Position numbers and translations under genes: made by a program. 64,000 nucleotides of DNA from JADKFD01 sp050250665. Lineage in GTDB: Bacteria > Pseudomonadota > Gammaproteobacteria > Xanthomonadales > SZUA-5. Under the pieces are notes generated by a model. The model was not told the origin of the DNA. It saw only the letters and a program-made list of their open reading frames with translations, and made no database searches. This document shows positions 63,316 to 64,000 of the stretch, in pieces. Where the stretch lies: the NCBI GenBank assembly GCA_050250665.1, contig JBFWOF010000022.1, positions 1-64,000 on the forward strand, read 5' to 3'. Position 1 is the stretch's first letter. Each line of letters begins with the position of its first letter.

Positions 63316-63636
63316 CTACAAGCAATGCTCAGGTTTGGGCAGTCCGGCCACTTTGCAAGCCTGTTTGGCCGGGCCGTCCGGGAACAACTGATACAGGCGA
63401 CGACTGCTGGCACGGGCTTCGCCGAGCAAGGGAGCGATGGCCTTGACCAGCACCCGCATCGGCGGACTGAGCCCGAATCGGGCGTGGTAGTCGCGCAGGA
63501 ACTCCACCACCGCCCAATGGTCGGCGCTCAGCACCAGTCCTTCGGCAGCCGCGGTGATTTCCGCAAACTGGGTGGTCCAGGCCGTGGAATCGAGCAGATA
63601 ACCCTGCTCGTCGCACTCGAATTCGCTCGGGTCCAA
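63316..63636 (-). CDS. tusE: TusE/DsrC-type sulfur relay protein
   Basis: A 106-aa sulfur carrier of the TusE/DsrC family, used in tRNA 2-thiouridine formation (TusBCD to MnmA). WTTQFAEITAAAEGL, HWAVVEFLRDYHARFGLSPPMRVLVKAI are typical. The C-terminal arm has Cys at penultimate position and another ten residues before it (C-x10-C in ACKVAGLPKPEHC), the two-cysteine arrangement of DsrC. One base separates its start from the tusB-like stop. Confidence 0.9.
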   Translation of the reverse strand: MDPSEFECDEQGYLLDSTAWTTQFAEITAAAEGLVLSADHWAVVEFLRDYHARFGLSPPMRVLVKAIAPLLGEARASSRRLYQLFPDGPAKQACKVAGLPKPEHCL

Positions 63637-63924
63637 TCAGCTCCACTCCAGCAATGTTTGATGTGCCGAGATCAGCTGCCACCATTGCCGATCATCGATC
63701 AATTCAATGTCCGCCGGCACGGTCAGGCCCGGCGACAGCGCAATCTGCGGGATCACCCAGCGCAGCTCAAGCCCGAGGCCGCGCTTCCATGCTGCGATGG
63801 CCGCCAGATCGGCGATGGCGCCGTCGAGCAGCACCAGCACATCGCCCTCGGCCAGGGCCTGTTCCAGCTGAGTCCAGTGTTCGCGGGCATCCAGCCCCAT
63901 CGACAGATGATGCAATGCGCTCAT
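63637..63924 (-). CDS. tusB: TusB/DsrH-family sulfur relay protein
   Basis: A 95-aa small protein of the DsrH/TusB group by size, position and pattern (VLVLLDGAIADLAAI ... DIELIDDRQWWQLI). It forms the TusBCD complex that passes persulphide sulfur to TusE in known systems. The cysteine present in many TusB proteins is absent. Immediately upstream, ending at its start codon, is another reading frame running off the window. Confidence 0.75.
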   Translation of the reverse strand: MSALHHLSMGLDAREHWTQLEQALAEGDVLVLLDGAIADLAAIAAWKRGLGLELRWVIPQIALSPGLTVPADIELIDDRQWWQLISAHQTLLEWS

Positions 63925-64000
63925 TCACCACACCTGCAGGGCTGCATGCCGCAGCCAGATGCGCCAGGCCGGCGCATCCATCCAGTCTAGCGGCAGGATC
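63925..64000 (-). CDS. Partial gene, probably TusC/DsrF, cut by the window end
   Basis: Only the last ~24 codons are visible, ending in ...WRIWLRHAALQVW and a TGA whose next bases are the tusB start ATG. Position immediately upstream of tusB suggests tusC (dsrF), but too little sequence is present to confirm it. Confidence 0.45.
   Translation of the reverse strand, partial: ILPLDWMDAPAWRIWLRHAALQVW

Overview
The window is about 64 kb of GC-rich chromosomal DNA. Gene content and order point to a gammaproteobacterium of the Xanthomonadales/Lysobacterales type: pcnB-folK-panB-panC running toward pgi, gcvR divergent from dapA-bamC, queG divergent from nnr-tsaE-amiC, a PIN-PhoH protein, a 7Fe ferredoxin and an NAD-type isocitrate dehydrogenase. 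Many secreted proteins are of a kind typical of that order. Genus cannot be read from the sequence alone. About 55 protein genes, one of them cut by the window end, and one tRNA-Glu are supported.

Layout. 0-3 kb: repeats, then gmk, a hypothetical gene and yicC on the minus strand. 3-9 kb: a secreted M13 peptidase, an MFS exporter and recQ. 9-18.3 kb is the accessory-looking part: a triplicated 0.3-kb repeat block, then a compact three-gene cassette (radical SAM enzyme, helical hypothetical protein, PaaK/CapK-like adenylate-forming enzyme), prmB, and a run of four membrane or secreted proteins of unknown function, the last three translationally overlapped. 18.8-25.5 kb: an M61-like peptidase, a threonine dehydratase-like enzyme, an SRPBCC membrane protein, gcvH, gcvT and a DUF456 protein. 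25.5-36.7 kb: a secreted metalloprotease with a small secreted partner, rimI with a probable holD, a Mla/Mce-type lipid transport operon with no permease, a LolD/FtsX-type ABC exporter and a secreted repeat protein. 36.9-47 kb: an orphan AAA ATPase, tldD, amiC, tsaE, nnr and queG. 47-64 kb: pgi, panC, panB, folK, pcnB, tRNA-Glu, fdxA, bamC, dapA, gcvR, phoH, a FadL-like porin, thiD, icd, a secreted protein, a carboxymuconolactone decarboxylase-like protein, grxC and tus/dsr sulfur relay genes running off the right edge.

The most striking feature is the density of non-coding repeats in nearly every intergenic gap over 200 bp. Three classes recur. (1) REP-like palindromes, at least six different stem sequences all headed by GTAG. 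(2) Short arrays of 7-bp units of several unrelated sequences, one of them inside the prmB reading frame. (3) Composite blocks of 125 to 410 bp built from these hairpins and repeated in tandem or at a distance. They interrupt gene groups that are normally compact (gcvT/gcvH, nnr-tsaE/amiC, panB/panC).

The best candidates for undescribed biology are the radical SAM + helical protein + adenylate-forming enzyme cassette at 10.0-13.0 kb, the four-gene membrane-protein array at 14.3-18.2 kb, and the repeat system itself. All three are inferred from sequence and context only.
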